Below, one piece after another: positions 26,901-38,900 of a stretch of 64,000 nucleotides of DNA. Position numbers and translations under genes: made by a program. Origin of the DNA: Montifringilla adamsi (taxonomy: Eukaryota; Chordata; Aves; Passeriformes; Passeridae); the NCBI GenBank assembly GCA_017590115.1, contig JAGGNK010006559.1, positions 989,231-1,053,230 on the forward strand. Reading direction: 5' to 3'. A model generated the notes under the pieces. That model was not told where the DNA came from. It ran no database searches and worked only from the letters and a program-made list of their open reading frames with translations. The stretch's first letter is position 1. Each line of letters opens with the position of its first letter.

Positions 26901-29900
26901 GAGGGAATGCCCCCAAGAGCTGGTTTCCATGGCAACTGCAAATGTCAGGTTCCATGTGGTGAATAACCGTTTCCATGACAACACCTCCTTTATCCTAGGT
27001 GCTGGGAGCTGGAGTGACAGCCCTGTTGGGGGAGGGGACAGGGAGATGGCCTCAGGTACTTAACCTCCCCCTCGCCTCCCCCCATCCTTCCCGACTCGTG
27101 GCCCTCAGCCCCTGCATCCCTGGGAGGGAGGTGCTGGATGTGTGTGCACTGCATTTCCACAGCATCCCTGCTGCTCCTCCTACCCCCAAATGGCTTTGGG
27201 GCTTTGGCTTCCTCACAGAAGCTGAGATCTGAGTCTGTGCCTTGTCTCCCTCCCCATCAGTTCAGTTAGTTTAGCCCTGGTTTGGCATCCTGAGTAGAAG
27301 CAAAACTATTCCTTGGTGCTGGGGGAATCCATGTCCTGGATGTGACGTGGCCAGCTGCCTCTCCTGGCTCTGCACGGAGCCCTCTTTTCTGAGCGCACAT
27401 CTGGGCTGCCTGCCCTCTCCCACTCAGCCTGCTCCCACAGCTCTGCCAGCCTCAGCTCACACAGGCAGGGTGCCAGGGACTGTAAGCAGTGACAGCAGCT
27501 TCTCAGCAAGGAAATTGGAGGCTTTGTGGAACAATCTCTGACCTCAGACTCCTGAATCCCTGCCCCACATCCCACTCAGCTCAGGAAAGAGGTGCTGGGC
27601 CCTTGGCAGCTCCTGGTGAGTTCCCCACTCGGCAGCAAGAGCAGGACGTCAGGAGCTCTGCAAATCCCTGCAGCTGATCAGGAGTGGGGAAAGGACCTGC
27701 AGCCTCTTCCCTAAATGATTCAGCAGGTCTTAGGGTTGTTGTCTATCAAGGTGCAGCTTGGCAGCAGCTTGGCCTTCCTCTGGGGAGCTGCCAGCCCATC
27801 CCTGGGGCCGTTATCAGCAGCCCCATGATCAATCCTTGAGGCAGGAATGGCATAGGCCTGCTCCCAGCCTCTGCTCGTCCTGCCTGAGGTCCATCAGCCA
27901 GAGGAAGCCAGCTTCAGAGCCCCCAGCTGCCAGGCTGTGTGCCATGCCCTGCCAGCCTGTCACCTCCTGGTTGGCATCTCTGTCCTGTGAACTGCAGAGC
28001 CACCTCACAGGTTTCCTCCAGCTCTTGGGGATGTGGGCTCTGCCTCTGGTTTCTGGCCAGTCTGGCTCAGCCACCACTTGGAGACTGACAGGCCTCCACG
28101 TATTGCATGCTGGCTTCTAAGCACATTTCACTTGGTGACTTTTATAGCTTGATTTCATTTTCTGTTTTGTTGCTGTTTTTCCTCAGGGGTTTCCTAAAAG
28201 AGGAGGCAGACTGTGCCTGGACCTGCAGCTCATGTGCAGGCCTTCCCTGCAATATTCTGATTGTTTTTTATTATGAATGTCACTGATTCAGGTCACTGTC
28301 AGCCTCTGTGACTGATGCTGAGAGACATGGAGTGAGATGTGCTGTGAATGTGGAAATCTGCCCTGTGCACCATTCCTTGGAGGATACTCTGGTGCAGTTG
28401 GATCCTGCTAGCTGGGAAAGGAGGCTGCAGCTTGTCAGCTGCCTCTCTGGGCAGCACAGGACACACAGACCTGCCAGCAGATGAGTTTTGCCCTGCTTTT
28501 CAAACCAGACAGTTAAAGCTGTGTGTTCCTTAATGCAGCTACTTCTGTCTTACCTGGAGAGTCCCCATACCTTGTGAGCTAAGCTACCCTTCAGGCTTGT
28601 TGGTTGTTGGATTATTGCTGGTGACACTAATGGCTGCAGGGGAAGGAAAAACCTCTTCTCCACACCCAGGCAAGAAGAGTTTTGCCACTTTCAACCTGAG
28701 CATTGTCTCTGAGGGCCAGAGATGTTGCTGGAGAGCATCGCTGCCCTTCTCAAGAGCTACTCTGGTGCACAGAGCTGTCTGTGTGAGGGCTGGGGAAGGG
28801 GGAACATGACAGGCCTGCTTGCTGAGCTGCTTCTGGCCAAGTTCAGAGGCAGTGTCTCTTCCCTGCTGCAAGGACAGTAAGTGGCTCAGTTAGGAGACGT
28901 GGCCATGCCTGCACTGAGTCAGGGCAGACACAGGAAGAGCTTCCAGGCACAGTCTCACCTCAGGCCACCCTGACCACTGTTCAGGCTCCAGTCACATGGT
29001 GATGAGCTGCTTCCTCAGAGTCCTCTGCGTGCTGCCTGCAGCAGCTGAGGAGGCAGAGCTTTATGCATGGTGGGCATTTCCAGGAGAGCTGCTCTCTCAG
29101 CGAGCAGCTGAGCAGGGAAAAGCGCCAGGTTCCTTTTGGAAAAAACGATCCCTTCTTCAAGGGTACTGCTTGCCATCACAATGTCTTGGCTTCCCTTCTG
29201 CCTCTCTCCTCTGCCCTGTTGACAGTGCCTTCAGCAGCGTGTGCTGGGCACTGGGCCAAGCAATAACCTCTGCATTTCTCTTCCCTTGCAGATGGCGCGC
29301 CCGATCCAGGTGAAACCTGCGGACAGCGAGAGCCGTGGAGGTAGTTGTCATCTCTCCTTGTTTCTCCTTTGGTGGCCCTGTGCTTGTGAGGGGGACCAGG
29401 AAATGAGACACAGGGTCCTGACCCTGCCTTCCTCTGTTTGAGGAGGAGTCTGTGTGTGGCAGAGATCTGGGGGGCAGGAGGGCAGTGTGGGGACACAGCT
29501 GGACACAGCAGGCAGCTGACAGCACTTGGGGTCCTGAGGGTGATGATGTGGCTGCCTCCTCCACTCTCTTTCCCAGCTCTTTGAGGGTGCCATCAGCCTG
29601 GCAGTGTCTGCCCCAGGACATGACTGAAGCAGACCTGTGTGGCACAGGGGCTCCTGAAGCCTTTGGGAAGAGGTTCCTTCATTCCTATACCTGATCAGCC
29701 CAATAAGAGCCAGATCCCTGAAGCAGCACTGGCTTTTTAATGTGTTCAGCTCACTGGTCTGCAGCTGATTCTCCTGCCTGCAGCTCCCTCCACTGCCTCC
29801 CCCATCACTGCTGAGCTGTCTCAGCCCTGCCACTCTCAGTCCTGCAGCAGCCCCCAGCACATTGTCAAGGCCAAAATGCTGTTGCAGAAAGGATCACATG

Positions 29901-32900
29901 ATGGGGAAATAATGTCTGAAGGGAAAGGATCCTGAGATGGAGGTGCTGTCAGCCTGCAGGGGACAGCTTGGTCAGAGCAGCATATACTGAGAAGTTCAGA
30001 GCTGGAAGGTTGGGAACAAGAGAATCTGGTAATTTAATGGGGAGCTCTCAACAGCTCAAATGCCTCCTCCAGGTGGAGAAGGCTTGCAACTTCAGCCCTT
30101 TGCAAATCCATTAACTCATTTTGCTTCTTTTCCTTGCTTCACTGATCTATTTCTTCTCCTTTTCTCTCCATTCCTACCTCTGCCTCTCCATGCCCTGTGC
30201 TGTTGGTGCTGCCCCTGAAAGCAGTTTAGTAGAGGCCAGGGGAGGGTTTGTGTGCTGCTGTTGGTGCTGTGGGACAGCATGTCCTGCATGCTTTATTTAG
30301 ATTTGAAAGGCTTTTGTTTTACATTTCCAAACAGTTTGTAGTGACTGTTATTGCACTGTCAAGAAAATGAGATATATTTGGTAATATTTCATGTGAATGT
30401 GTGTATTTCTGGTTGTGTGATACTCCTTTAAAAAAAAAAGTCTGTTTAAATCGGATAGAATCTGTAACTTTTGGTTATTTACTTATAAACCTAAGTTTTT
30501 CTGAGGTCTGGACATTTTACTTCAGCCCCTTAGTTTAGGGTTGAATTTAAGGTCCTTACCTGTGCTATAGGCAGTAAAAACAGACCAGAATCTTCAGGGT
30601 GTTTCACTCTCACTGTTGAAAATGATGTTATGAATGGATGAGAGATCCTTTAGAGATGCCTGCAGTGGGTGGTGTGGGGAGGGCTGCCTTCTCACTGAGA
30701 CCTCACATGGCCTCTGGATTCAACCATTGGGTGGTCAGTCCTTCCCCTACCATATTGATTTAAAAAAAAAAAGTTTATGTGTCTGGTGGGTGCAACTCTG
30801 GAGTCTCTGGTGTCTAATCAGGGCTGAGGCCATCTCTGCATCTCTCTTTTGCTGGTGGGGCACTGCTGGGGGCTCTTGTGTACACACCCACCTGATGTGA
30901 AGGGTTGGGATGTGACATCTCTGATGCCTCTGCCACATCGAGCTGGAACAGCTCAGCAGGTTAAAAACCAAGGTGCTGATTTAGAAACAAGATTTTGGCC
31001 AAGGCGCTGGACTCTGAAATCTCTAAGTTTATGACGAGTGCCACATTCCCTAATGGTTGCAAATGTCAGAACATCAACTCTGCTTCCCATGGACAAGAGC
31101 AGAAGTCTTTGGAGTCTGAGCACCTGTCTCCTGCAGCCTGTGTACCTCCCTCCAGGCTCCTTGCAGAGCCCAAGAACAAGCAGCTCCCACAGGATCCATG
31201 ACAAACTGGATTTTTTCCTGAGGCAGGAGCAGCATCAAGACAGCACCCTGTGTTTGTCTGAGACAGATTGCTCTTCTGAAATGTTTCTGTCATGATGCTC
31301 CACTTGTCAGAGAAGTGGCTGAACAACTTTGCAGATATGGGAAGAGCAATATCCCTATAGCAATAGCCCCACACTGGCAGGAGGAGAAAGAAAGATTTGG
31401 GGCAGGGCAGAAGTGTATGGATTAGGAATTTATCAAGGAGTAGCTGCATGCATCAGTGAGGCATTGCTCTGCATTACCCTTGAAGGGAACCTCTTTTGTA
31501 CTCACCAGGGACTGACATTTCTCAAGTGAAGCACCCTGAATTAAGAACATGAAGTTAAAACACCAGAATTTATCTCTTGGTCTGAGAGATGCTCATTTTT
31601 GTGCCAAAGGGGCAGTTTTGGCCAAGCCCCGCAGGGGTTGTGTGGGAATATCTGGATGCTCAGTGCTCCTGCACCCTGCAGAAGAAATTCACTACAGAAA
31701 AGTTGCTGCCTGCATTAGTTCAGAGTGGGACTTGTGATTCTGGGCCAGACATTGTCAGCTTTTCCCTGCTCTCTGCTGGGAGCCTGGAGTGCCAGGAGGA
31801 GAGGGGCAGAGGAGTTTGTGTGCCAGGAGCACGGGGCTGCAGTGATGGGCATGACAGGTAACCCAAGCCTTTAGCACTGCCCAGGGACAAGAAAGCTCTC
31901 TCTGCATCCCGAGGAGATTTGCTGCATCCCATCCACAGCCAGGAGCTGGCTTCCCTCTCTCCCTGATCCTGCCTGCTGAATGACCTGAATTCAGTGGCTT
32001 TGTAGGAGCCGTGTCCAGTGCTTGTGTGCTCTCCCTTGGCCACAGCATTCAGCCTCAACCCCTGGCTCGTTCCTGTGGTACCTTCATCAAGAGTGTGCTC
32101 TGTGCCGGCCCCTCCTGCTGCCTGCGTGGCTGCCGGTGCCCAGAGCATGTTTCCATGGGAACTCGACAGTCAGAGATCATCACAGCGAATTTCCCTGCTT
32201 GCTGGACAGCACGGGAAATTGCCAATCAGAGGGTGAAAAGCAGGAGCTGTAGAGAAAGTGAAGGGGAAAACAGCAGGAGGGGAGGGTGTGCTGTGCCGAG
32301 GAGGGGAGAGAAGAGCTTCCAGTGCTGCAGGAATCCCTGTGGGGAGCTGAAGAATGATGGAGCTGATGACCTGAGAATGCCAGCGGGTTTGGGATCAGCC
32401 CTGAGAGTGCCAGAGGGTTTGGGATCGGTGGTTTTAGGATCACAGCTCAGGTGGAAGGGTTTGATGGCAGATCAGGTGGAAGGGTTTGCAGCATTCCAGC
32501 CCGGCTGGGGAGGGATGAGTCAGCCTGGATATTGTGGGAGAACAGCCCTGTTTGGAAGCTGACGGAATCGAGAGGATCCCGGATCATGGGTTGGGCTCCA
32601 AGATGCAGAGAGGTAGAGACCAGAGCAGAAGAGCCCTTTCAGATGTCCCCAGCTGCTGCAGAGGCATCCAAAGGGAACAGGCTGGATCATTTTCCTTTCG
32701 TGTGATTTTCAGAAACAGGCTGTATGAAGCAGGATATTCACTATGAAAAAATCTTATGTTGTCAGTGATTTCATTTCCTTTTACTATTGCTCTTCTTGGT
32801 ATTCAGAAAAGATTCCAGACCCATAGGTGTGTGTGTATTTATGTTTGCCTTTATAGCTTGAGTCCCTAAGGTGTCACAGTTTTAACCTGTGCTGCATAGC

Positions 32901-35900
32901 CAGGAAGACTGGCTTTTTTTTTTCCTTCCAAACTGCAAAAAGGAAAGCTGAAATTCCCACATGAAGGCAGGACATCCAAAAGGTTCTGTTAGTGAGCCCT
33001 GTCAGACAGCAGAAGACCTGTAAAGCTGCAGGCATGGAGCAGTCACTGTTTCAATGGACTTTTCCCACAGGGCAGGGTAAAGAAAAATGCTTTTGATTCA
33101 ACAGAAATGGTGTGAGGAAGAAACTACAGGAATTACCCAGGAAATCTGAGGGGGCTCTGAAGGAGAAAATAATGAGTCACTTGTAATTTGATGTTGATTT
33201 GATTGCAAGGTGCAGGATAACTCAAGACATCTCAACACCCCCTGCCCCAGGCAGCCAGGGGTCCCTGAAGAGAAAGGCAAAACCATCAGGTGCATTTCTG
33301 GCTGTCAGATCTTAGCCCACAGTTATTTTCCCACTAGTTCAAAGAACAGAGGATTATTTCACAGCACCTAAAGTCAGTGCAAGTGTTTCCCAATGTATTT
33401 CTCCTCTTTGTTGATGATTTTTAAAGGAGCCCCCTGTGTTTGCCACCCAAAGGCTGCAGCATGTGTGAATAAAGGCCTGGTTGCAGCTGCAGTGGAGATT
33501 CAGGGTAGAGGAAGGAGGAACCCTCCAGACCTCCAGTGTCCCCTGCCATGGCCAGACTGGCTCACATCTGACACCAGCTGATGTCAGTCACACCACAGAG
33601 CTGCTGCTCCTTTCGTTTTCATGCTCCTCTTCACTGCCCAGTCAATCTGTTCCTGTCCAGTCCCTTTTTTTTTCGCCCTCTCTCTTTCAATCTGATTTTT
33701 CACCTTCTCTGTGTGCTGTTTTCTGGCTGGTTTGACCACCAGCACTCCTCAGCTGGCCCTTGTGCGGGCAGGTGCTGTCTCCTTGCTCAGGAGGCAGCTG
33801 AACAGCGCCTGCTTTATGAACTCCTGTGCCTTGGCTGGGGATTATTGGGCATCCCCAATCTGAATGGACTCAATCAGCTGAAATAATGTCTGCAAAGGCA
33901 GCCATTGCCATGCAGGTGCAGGGAGGAATGTAGAAAAGGAATCACAAGGAAAACAGAAGGGGATGAAATTCCCATGGGTGTAGTTGCCCAGGGATTCCTG
34001 AAAATGGGGAAGTTGGGAAACCTGGCCTTTAAAAAAATATGCAATGCCATATATTTCAGCCACTTCCAGTTCTATAAATCAGGAGTATCTGCTTTGGAGT
34101 GGGCTAAGAGCCTGGGCTGCAGCACTTCCAACACTTTATTTGTGTGGTGGACACAAGTGGCACATGTCTGCCTGGGGCTACGGGAGAGCTGTGCCTGGCT
34201 GAGCCTGTGCTGGGGCTCTGGGGCAGGGTGAGGTGACTGCATGCTGGGTGAGTGTGGCTGTCTGCACATTCCTCTTGCTCACTAAGGAATTTCATTCTGG
34301 AAGGCATCCCCGGGGGGCTGGGGATGTACAAGTGTGTTCCAGGGTGTGTGAGCCTTTGTGCTCATCCATTAGTGCTGCTTGGGTGCATCTGCTTTCCTGT
34401 GAAGGACCCATGGCAGGAGTAGGTCCTGCCTGTGTGTGCTGCTGAGTGCCTCTGTCCCTGGCTGAGCAGCAGGGAAGGTGCCTCCCTTCCTTACCTGGGT
34501 GGGAACCATCCCCTGAGCCAAGAGGAGCAGGGCAGGGGCTGGGGCGAGCCTTGGTGACAGCGTGAATGTGTCATGTGCCATCCTTGCCTGGCAGCCCTCC
34601 ACAGCACCCCCCTGGAGCTGCTGTGTTGCTGTAGCTCCAAGACCTGTTGTTTTTCAGGTCACTGCACTGTGAAGCACAGAGCAGCTCCCTTGCTATTGCC
34701 CCTGACGTGCGTCACATTGCATTGCTTTGTGTGGAGCCAGCCCCTCTGATCCTGTCGCCAGCAATAAGGAATCCTCTGGCACTGCTCTCCAGAGCCACAT
34801 CCTGACACGTTCCCTCCTGTGGGTCCTGTCTCCCCACTCAGATCTGGGCCAGTGGGGGAGGGTTAGCTCTGTTTCTGGCAAAGACAGAGGTTGGGCTGCT
34901 GTTTCTGCTGGGATTTTGGTGTTGTGCTGTTTTACTGCTGTTCACATCAGTCTGGGGAGGATGCTGCCCCAAACTCTGCTGTGGTTGTGCTTGGCTGGAC
35001 AGCATCAGGCATGGGCTGGGCTCCTGTGGGTGCTGAGGTGGGGAGAGACTAGGAGAAGGCACTCTGCCCCTTCCTTGCCTCCACACTTACCCATCCCAAC
35101 AAAACCATAATCCTCACTTCTCTCTTTGAGGAGGAACCCAGAAGGAGGCTGAGCTCCAAGTCCTGGATGTGTTGGCCACTCTTCCAGCTCCCTGCCAGTG
35201 TGACACAGTGCCACTGGAGAGAGGGGAGCAGGGACCACGGAGCTGATCTTGGCCTTCACCCAGCTGTAGGATTTGCATGATCCTACAGTGAGGCAGATTG
35301 GGAGCCAGGATGCCAGGGTTTATCCCACACCTTGGGAGACAGCTGGTTAGGCTGGACTGGGGAAGGGCAAATGGAAATCAAGGTTCTTGGTTACATGGCA
35401 GCTAAGGAATGGTGGTCTTGGAGAGAAGGAAAAGGAAACAGAAGTCAAAGGTCCTGGAATGTATCCCCCTGCCTGGGTTGGTGTGCAGTATTGCCTAAGG
35501 CACCTGCTGGACTTCACCTGCAGATCAGTAGACATGGGATTGCCCAGACAGTTTTTCTTACTATAATTTCTTTTGGATTATTCAAAGGAAAAGGCTAATG
35601 AATGAAAGGAAATTATTAATCCTTTGTTTTCCATTGGGGAGGGTAGGAGAGGGGAAGCCACACAAACCCTTGAAGGTGTGAGGAGCTTGGGTAGACCCTG
35701 ATGTTCACCCCTGGAAGCATTTCAGCCAACAGCAAACCATTTCCATGGCAGGCATGTTTTTAACACCAGGCTGTTTTGTCCATAAGTGTTCCTCTCCTCC
35801 TGCTCTGGACTGCGAGCCTCATAGAAGGTTGATGTTTCTGTGTTTGCCCCTAGGGGACAGGAAGCTCTTTGTGGGCATGTTAAATAAGCAGCAGTCTGAG

Positions 35901-38900
35901 GATGACGTGCTCCGGCTCTTTGAACCGTTTGGGGTCATTGATGAATGCACGGTGCTCCGTGGACCTGATGGGAACAGCAAAGGTGTGAACCCTCTGTGTG
36001 TCCTGCCCTTTGTCCCTGCCCTGGGTGGTGCTCACCAGCCTCACCTTCCTCCTGGGGCACTCATTCCTCTCCCTGTATTTAGGGAACTCATAACACAGCC
36101 AGGAATAGGGAGCAGGGCAGGATCCCTCTGCTGCCAGGAGGGACTGGGGAGGGCGGGCAGAGACTGAGGGAGCAGGAGGGGAAGCAGAGCACCATGAGTA
36201 GCTGAGCTGTCAGGGTCACTCCTGAGCCTTTTCTGTCCAGCTGGGGCTGCAGGCTGAAGTGTTTGCACCCACAGTGAGGAGTCCACAGAGAATTTGGGGA
36301 AGAGGTGATCAGGGGCAAGGGTGGAGATGGTGTCATCATCTGTAGAGTATATCATTGAAGTAATAATTTGAGACCCTTCCTCTTTTTTCCAGGATAGAGG
36401 ACTTGGGATCAGTCATCCTTTTTGTTCCCTGCTTCCTTGGGGTGGCTTTCCTTTGCCTTACCTGAGATACAGACACTGTCTCTTGCGTGATGGCACTTTC
36501 ACAGCAGTCCTGTCACTGCAATCTCCTGTGCTCTTTCTGTCCCTTTCCAGGCTGTGCTTTTGTAAAGTTCTCATCTCACACAGAGGCTCAGGCAGCAATC
36601 CACGCACTCCATGGCAGCCAGACAATGCCCGTGAGTATAAGGCCAGGGGACCTACCCTCTTCCTAATCCTTGTCCCATTTCCCTGTTGCAGGGACCTCCC
36701 CACACTCTCCTAAAAACCACAACAGGTTCAACAGCAGTGTCCACTGGTGTGGTTGGGAGGTTGCAAATAAACCTGTGGGTGTGTGTGTGCATGTCTGTGC
36801 TCCACTCAGAGTGACTATCCTGTCCCCTGGGCTGCTCTTTGTGTTCATCCAGACTGGGAGGGACAGCACTCACAGCTGTAAAAGCTAAATAAAAGAGAGC
36901 CAAAAATCAGGCCATGATTTTGTACTGGAAACAGCTACCTGTTCAAAACTGAGCAGGGTGAAAGCTGACAGTTCAGCCACATGGGTGGTCAGGGCTTCAG
37001 TGTCTGAGCACTCCTTGGCTTCTCTGATTTAGGCAGTAGAGGAGGCCCCTGGGGCGGGCTGGGTGTGGGTGGGAACCCTTTGAGCTTGTGTGGCTGGAGC
37101 TGTGCAAGTGGAGCTGCAGCTGTGGCCTCATCTCTGGCAACCTCCAACCTGAGTTTGGGGCACCTCATGGACAGGACAGTGCACTGCTGCTGCCAGGGAA
37201 TTCCCAGCTGCCAGGAGCTGCTCTGCCTGTCCAGCCAAGCTCATGGTGCTGCTTGTGGCCATCGATGCCCTGGGTGTTCCTGGCTGCACCATCACCTGGT
37301 GAGTGCATCCGCGTAGGCAGCTGTGTGAGGCTCAGGTGTGAGAAGGGTTGGATGGACAGACAGATGGGGAAGGGCACATCCGAGGTTCCAGGCAGCTCCC
37401 CAGCACTTCCACACCAGTATTTGCTCTTCTGCTCCTCTTCCCACTCCTCTGCTGCCTGTCCTGCCCCGTCCTCCCTTGCCTGACCGCTGACTCTCTGGCT
37501 CTCCCACGCCTCTTCTCTCCTGCCTCCTCTCTGTCTCCTCTCTCTGTGCCTAGGGTGCCTCCTCCAGTCTAGTGGTGAAGTTTGCTGACACAGATAAGGA
37601 GAGGACCCTGCGCCGTATGCAGCAAATGGTGGGGCAGCTGGGCATTTTCACTCCATCTCTCTCCCTGCCGTTCAGCCCATACAGCGCCTATGCGCAGGCT
37701 GTGAGTATCCCGCGGGGGAGGGGGGAACGCTGCCCTGCCGGCCCCGGGCAGCCCCTGGGACACCTCAAACTCAGCTCCTGCAACTGTGGGAATGCTCCCC
37801 AGCACCTGGCAGCGCTCCTGGCTCCTTTCAACACTCTGCTGCCTCGTCTTGCAGAGTTTTTGTGCGGTTTTCTGCTGGAAATGGGGGGGCAGGGGGGAGC
37901 TGGGGCTTCCTCAAAGTGAATTGGGATTTCTCTGATGTTGTTGGAGGTGTTGGGAGCAGGTCAGTCATGACCCAGTTCCTTTGTGTCTTGTTATGAGGAG
38001 AGCTCAGAGGATTGGTGCCTGGGTGATGTCTGACACACACCTCTGATACCAGCTTGTGAACCCTTCCTCTAGCTCTGTGACACAAATGTGTGTCTCTGTG
38101 GGTTTGGAGCAGCAGGAGAGCTATGGGACCCAGCTCCATGAGTTCATTTCTCTGCTGAAATTCCCAGGAGGGCCCTATTCCCTCAGTGCTGTCCTTGGCT
38201 CCCAGGTTCTCTCACTTGGCCAGTGGGACTGTGGAGTTTGCAGGGTGCTGGAGAGGGAGCAGTGGGTAGCAGAGAGCCGGAGGTGTTTCAGCAGCCTGGC
38301 TATGCTTTGGGTTTTAGTGAGAGAATCTCCTTGCCCTGGAGCCATGGTGGCAATTGCCATTGATGTTCGAGGTAGGTCCCAAACTCAGCAAGTCCCAGAT
38401 CTACTGTGGTGGAGCATTGGTTGAGCCTCCTTGGTGGATTGTCATTTTCAGGTCTCTGCTGCCAAGTGTAAAGCCCATGGAAGGAGGCTCAGAAATTGCT
38501 CAAGGCAGGAGAGATTCTTGTGTCCTGTTGACAAAGAAATCAAAAGTAGATACTGTTACTGAAAGTAATTTTCTAGGGGGATGTGCAAATAAACCTGTTC
38601 TTCTTGTGCATGTGGACACCTCCTCTGGCTTCAGCAGCTCCTTGATGTGCCTCCCTTTCATTCACGGGACAGAGGAGGAACTGCTTCTCAATTGCTGGCT
38701 CAATCCTCAAAGACTCCCCAGAAACTGCCAAATGCATTTTAAATGTGTGGCAAGAGTATGGATGAGGGAAAAAAGGAAATACATATGAGGCTCTATAACT
38801 TTGGGGAAATTTGCAAGCCAAACATAGAATTGATCCATCACAGATTATTTGAAGAGCCATTTGTGACCAGGCACCACCTTTTGCCAGGATCCTTCTTTTC

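Larger units (their letters stand above)
18077..29291 (+). other. CELF5: CELF5 intron 2
   Basis: The donor GTAAGT follows TTGCCAGGG, and the acceptor CCCTTGCAG precedes ATGGCGCGCCC. This 11.2-kb intron is the largest of the gene. It holds a CR1 remnant (21012-21130), two close X-box palindromes (26923-26982) and one X-box-like site at 23236-23249. The remainder is single-copy sequence with no convincing exon. Confidence 0.8.
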
